Positions 5,505 to 7,219 of a stretch of 7,219 bases of DNA are shown in pieces. The notes under the pieces are model-generated. The model did not search any database. It was given only the letters and a program-made list of their open reading frames with translations, and was not told the DNA's origin. This DNA is from an uncultured Clostridia bacterium (GTDB taxonomy: Bacteria > Bacillota > Clostridia > Peptostreptococcales > Anaerovoracaceae). Within the stretch, counting starts at the first letter, position 1. The number at the start of each line of letters is the position of its first letter. The DNA is taken from contig CAKQQT010000036.1 of assembly GCA_934271235.1 (NCBI GenBank), positions 1 to 7,219 on the forward strand. Direction: 5' to 3'. The position numbers and the translations under genes were made by a program.

Positions 5505-6524
5505 CTACAGTTCGGATGTCATCTGTGCCAGCTTGGAATCCGGGTTTGCTGCCCAAAGTTCACCGTCGACCTTATCGCGCAGAAGCTCAACGATCGGCAG
5601 ATGCTGCGGACATACTTTTTCGCATTTCTTGCAGTTCGTGCAGGCGATCGCGGTCTTCGCGTTGATGATCTCAACAACCTGATCGAGGATCTTGTATTCC
5701 TCCTCATTCAGCGGCTTGAAATGATCGAAAGTCTTCATGTTGTCTTCCAAAAATTCCATCTTCGGCATGCCGACAGAAACCACACGCACGCCCGGCAGGG
5801 AGGCAACGAAACGATACGCCCAGGAAGCAATGGATGCGTCCGGGTTATAGGCCTTCATCAGCTTGATCGCCTCTTCCGGCGGGTTGGCTAATGTGCCGCC
5901 TTTGCATGGCTCCATGACAACAATCGGCTTCTGGTGTTTCTGTGCGACTTCATACAGCTCCTTGGAGCGGATCGCAGGAGACTCCCAGTCCAGGTAGTTA
6001 ATCTGCAGCATGACGAAATCCACTTCCGGATGCTCGGTCAGGATCTTGTCCATGAATTCCGGTGTCTCGTGCAGGGACAGGCCGAATTCCCGGAACTTGC
6101 CCTCTTTTCTCTTTTGTACAAGGAAATCAAAAAGTCCCTCTTTCGTCCATTTCTCGTAGGTTTCGGAACTGATCGCGTGGATCAGATAAAAATCGAAATA
6201 ATCGACGCACATCTTCTCTAGCTGCTCCTGAAAGATCGGTTCCATCTCCGCGCCGCTCTTCATGAATTTGATCGGCATTTTATCGGAAAGAATGAAACTG
6301 TCACGCGGATATTTCTGTGAGACACAATGGCCGATCGCACGCTCCGAGTTGCCGTTGTGGTAGAACCACGAAGTATCGAAGTAGTTGTAGCCGTTGGCCA
6401 TGGCAACATCTACGATCTTCTGAAAGGCTTCTTCGTCCACTTGCGAGTCATCTACGCCCAGCGCCGACATCCCGTTATCCACGATCGGCAGCCGGAGGCA
6501 GCCGATCGCGAGTCTTTTTCCAAT
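5505..6524 (-). CDS. Aldo/keto reductase with C-terminal 4Fe-4S motif, probable ATT start
   Basis: From ATT 6524 the product has 339 residues. It has the TIM-barrel AKR tetrad Asp50 (YNYFDTSWFYH), Tyr55, Lys82 (LSDKMP) and His116 (FYLIHA), then the NAD(P)H-binding C-terminal half including MEPCKGGTL (204-212). A single ferredoxin-like cluster motif CTNCKKCEKVCP (295-306, Cys 295, 298, 301, 305) follows, as in anaerobic Fe-S aldo/keto reductases. It probably reduces or oxidises a carbonyl compound in the cytosol; the substrate cannot be read. The first ATG/GTG/TTG-type start in frame is GTG 6482, but the 14 codons before it encode GKRLAIGCLRLPI, the conserved first strand of this family (compare M-K-KLGFGLMRLPL in relatives). 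An in-frame TAG lies just upstream. AAAGGGAG sits 4 nt before the ATT. It is followed by its own probable terminator. Confidence 0.9.
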   Translation of the reverse strand: MGKRLAIGCLRLPIVDNGMSALGVDDSQVDEEAFQKIVDVAMANGYNYFDTSWFYHNGNSERAIGHCVSQKYPRDSFILSDKMPIKFMKSGAEMEPIFQEQLEKMCVDYFDFYLIHAISSETYEKWTKEGLFDFLVQKRKEGKFREFGLSLHETPEFMDKILTEHPEVDFVMLQINYLDWESPAIRSKELYEVAQKHQKPIVVMEPCKGGTLANPPEEAIKLMKAYNPDASIASWAYRFVASLPGVRVVSVGMPKMEFLEDNMKTFDHFKPLNEEEYKILDQVVEIINAKTAIACTNCKKCEKVCPQHLPIVELLRDKVDGELWAANPDSKLAQMTSEL

Positions 6525-6635
6525 ACCGCTCCCTTTTTTCGACTTTTCCTAACATCTTTCGACCGATTTCGACACTGTTTTTCCCTGGCTCTGCGTTCAA
6601 GCAGACGGATCCGAAGCTGCAAAAGCTTTTTCTCC

Positions 6636-6717
6636 TCACTGCTGTTACATCTTTTTGCGGCTTTTCACCCAAAAAGCGGCGCAAAAAAAGAAGCTGTAAG
6701 AATCTGTAAAGCAGTGA
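6636..6717. repeat. Nested imperfect inverted repeat of about 80 bp upstream of the reductase gene
   Basis: The outer arms CACTGCTGTTACA (6637-6649) and TGTAAAGCAGTG (6705-6716) are complementary apart from one bulged base, and an extra T-A pair closes them (6636/6717). Inside, TTTTTGCGGCTTTT (6652-6665) pairs with AAAAGC (6672-6677) and CGCAAAAA (6680-6687), with GG bulged. Neither strand has a T-run after the hairpin, so it is not a standard terminator. It could be a structured leader of the reductase transcript, or a small miniature element. No convincing promoter for the reductase was found around it. Confidence 0.5.
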
Positions 6718-6855
6718 ACAGGCCGCGTTGATCCCGGATTCCCCACTTGATTACCGTTTACGCTTGCAGGTAAGTCTGCTGACTTTATGCTCTGCCGGAT
6801 CTTGTGCCTATTGATGAAGATTTAAGTTTTCACGGATGTTCCCAATATGCCTCCT
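6718..6855. other. Intergenic stretch with no supported feature
   Basis: Between the inverted repeat and the next hairpin no coding frame with a credible start, no RNA and no strong promoter was found. A weak minus-strand TAAAGT (about 6782-6787) lacks a matching -35 box. The reductase promoter may lie in this stretch in a non-consensus form. Confidence 0.5.
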
Positions 6856-6904
6856 AAAAATAAAAGACTCTAAAAGGTAGGTGGATGACCTTTTGGAGTC
6901 TTTT
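6856..6904 (-). terminator. Long terminator-like hairpin with no identified gene in front of it
   Basis: AAAAGACTC (6862-6870) and AAAAGGT (6872-6878) pair with ACCTTTT (6888-6894) and GAGTCTTTT (6896-6904) around a 9-nt loop. One mismatched position (6871/6895) would be a U-G wobble in a plus-strand RNA. The minus-strand side continues TTTTATTTTTAGG, a good terminator tail. It may be a back-up terminator for the rRNA operon. Confidence 0.65.
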
Positions 6905-7031
6905 GGAGTACTTTCAGTTTGATCGTGGCGCGGATGGTTTGTCGTTTTGAGGGACGGATGGGTTTCGCTTGCCATGGGACATCGTTTGAGGAGCTTTGTT
7001 TTGCATCTGCTGCAGACTTTTATCGCATAGC
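6905..7031. other. Intergenic stretch between two terminators
   Basis: No credible coding frame is seen: two minus frames crossing here begin inside the terminator or the tRNA and have no ribosome binding site. A short minus-strand RNA ending at the 6856-6904 hairpin cannot be excluded, but no good promoter is visible. Confidence 0.45.
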
Positions 7032-7060
7032 AAAAGCCCACTGAAGTTCAGTGGGCTTTT
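7032..7060 (-). terminator. Terminator of the rRNA-tRNA operon
   Basis: AAAAGCCCACTGAA and TTCAGTGGGCTTTT form a perfect 14-bp inverted repeat around one base, 7 nt after the tRNA CCA. The flanking A and T tracts allow termination on either strand; the context points to minus. Confidence 0.92.
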
Positions 7061-7066
7061 CGTTTC

Positions 7067-7141
7067 TGGTGACTCCATCGGGAATCGAACCCGAGTTACC
7101 GCCGTGAAAGGGCGGTGTCTTGACCGCTTGACCATGGAGCC
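7067..7141 (-). tRNA. tRNA-Glu (anticodon UUC) with encoded CCA
   Basis: The 75-nt cloverleaf has acceptor GGCUCCA pairing with UGGAGUC, D-arm sequence GGUCAAGCGGUCAAGAC, anticodon stem CCGCC/GGCGG with loop CUUUCAC (UUC at 7106-7108), and T-arm GGGUUCGAUUCCC. Discriminator is A (7070) and the CCA is at 7067-7069. It follows 5S rRNA by about 9 nt, so it is processed from the same transcript. Confidence 0.97.
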
Positions 7142-7150
7142 TTAAAAAAA

Positions 7151-7219
7151 CCGGCAACGTCCTACTTTCCCAGGCAGCTTCCCACCAAGTATCATCGGCG
7201 CTAAGGAGCTTAACTACTG
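7151..7219 (-). rRNA. 5S ribosomal RNA, 3' part
   Basis: The minus strand reads through the conserved 3' half of bacterial 5S rRNA: TTAGCGCCGATGATACTTGG, GGTGGGAAGCTGCC, GGGAAAGTAGGACGTTGCCGG. The 5' part is beyond the window edge. Order 5S then tRNA-Glu marks the end of an rrn operon. The exact 3' end is placed at the last stem base and may be off by a few bases. Confidence 0.95.

Noticed and set aside
5082..5891. Plus-strand 269-codon open frame
   Set aside because: It crosses the T-box leader and the end of the reductase gene on the opposite strand; its product shows no family features.
6475..6684. Minus-strand 69-codon frame reading MLGKVEKRERYWKKT in its middle
   Set aside because: It overlaps the reductase start in another frame and begins inside the inverted repeat. 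I considered whether it supplies the reductase N-terminus by frameshift, but it does not resemble that family, whereas the in-frame ATT reading does.
6808..7041. Minus-strand 77-codon frame
   Set aside because: Starts inside the rRNA operon terminator, runs through a second hairpin and lacks a ribosome binding site.
6914..7135. Minus-strand 73-codon frame
   Set aside because: Its first third is the tRNA-Glu gene.
7067..7141. tRNA-Glu as an integration site for a mobile element
   Set aside because: No integrase gene and no repeated copy of the tRNA 3' end were found in the window.

Overview
The window reads as chromosomal DNA from a mid-GC anaerobic Firmicute, probably a gut-type Clostridia. 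This is an inference from gene content: a tryptophan T-box riboswitch, an orphan TrpB2, an aldo/keto reductase with a C-terminal 4Fe-4S motif, purine-rich GGAGG-type ribosome binding sites, intrinsic terminators, near-consensus sigma-A promoters, and an AAA-ATPase/PD-(D/E)XK-type gene common in such genomes. Every supported gene lies on the minus strand, so transcription runs from high to low coordinates.

Read in that order, the window opens with the end of an rRNA operon: the 3' part of 5S rRNA (7151-7219), then tRNA-Glu(UUC) with encoded CCA (7067-7141), then a strong hairpin terminator (7032-7060). A gene-poor stretch of about 500 bp follows (6525-7031). It holds a second terminator-like hairpin (6856-6904) and a long imperfect inverted repeat (6636-6717). 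Next is an aldo/keto reductase (5505-6524) whose conserved N-terminus can only be reached from an ATT start codon. Then comes trpB2 (3603-4997), a PLP-dependent tryptophan synthase beta-like enzyme. Its leader carries a complete T-box with UGG specifier, UGGC bulge and mutually exclusive antiterminator and terminator, and the gene is closed by its own terminator at 3542-3580.

The next 2.6 kb holds two tandem cassettes of the same design: a TetR-family repressor with a consensus promoter and palindromic operator, followed by a small multi-pass membrane protein. Cassette 1 (2353-3505) is TetR plus a 157-residue membrane protein overlapping by ATGA, with a duplicated operator ATAACGAnnTGTTAT. 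Cassette 2 (858-2277) is TetR plus a DUF998-family membrane protein, with one perfect palindrome AACTAACG-TT-CGTTAGTT. A 14-codon reading frame with a good ribosome binding site lies between them. The window ends with the 5' 252 codons of an AAA-ATPase-like gene (1-758) driven by its own promoter at 828-856.

Functionally, trpB2 is predicted to be expressed when uncharged tRNA-Trp accumulates, and the two TetR units look like autoregulated, ligand-sensing switches for membrane proteins of unknown function. No mobile element, CRISPR array or obvious new defence system is visible. The most unusual points are the ATT start, the tandem operators, the paired TetR/membrane cassettes and the unexplained inverted repeat upstream of the reductase.
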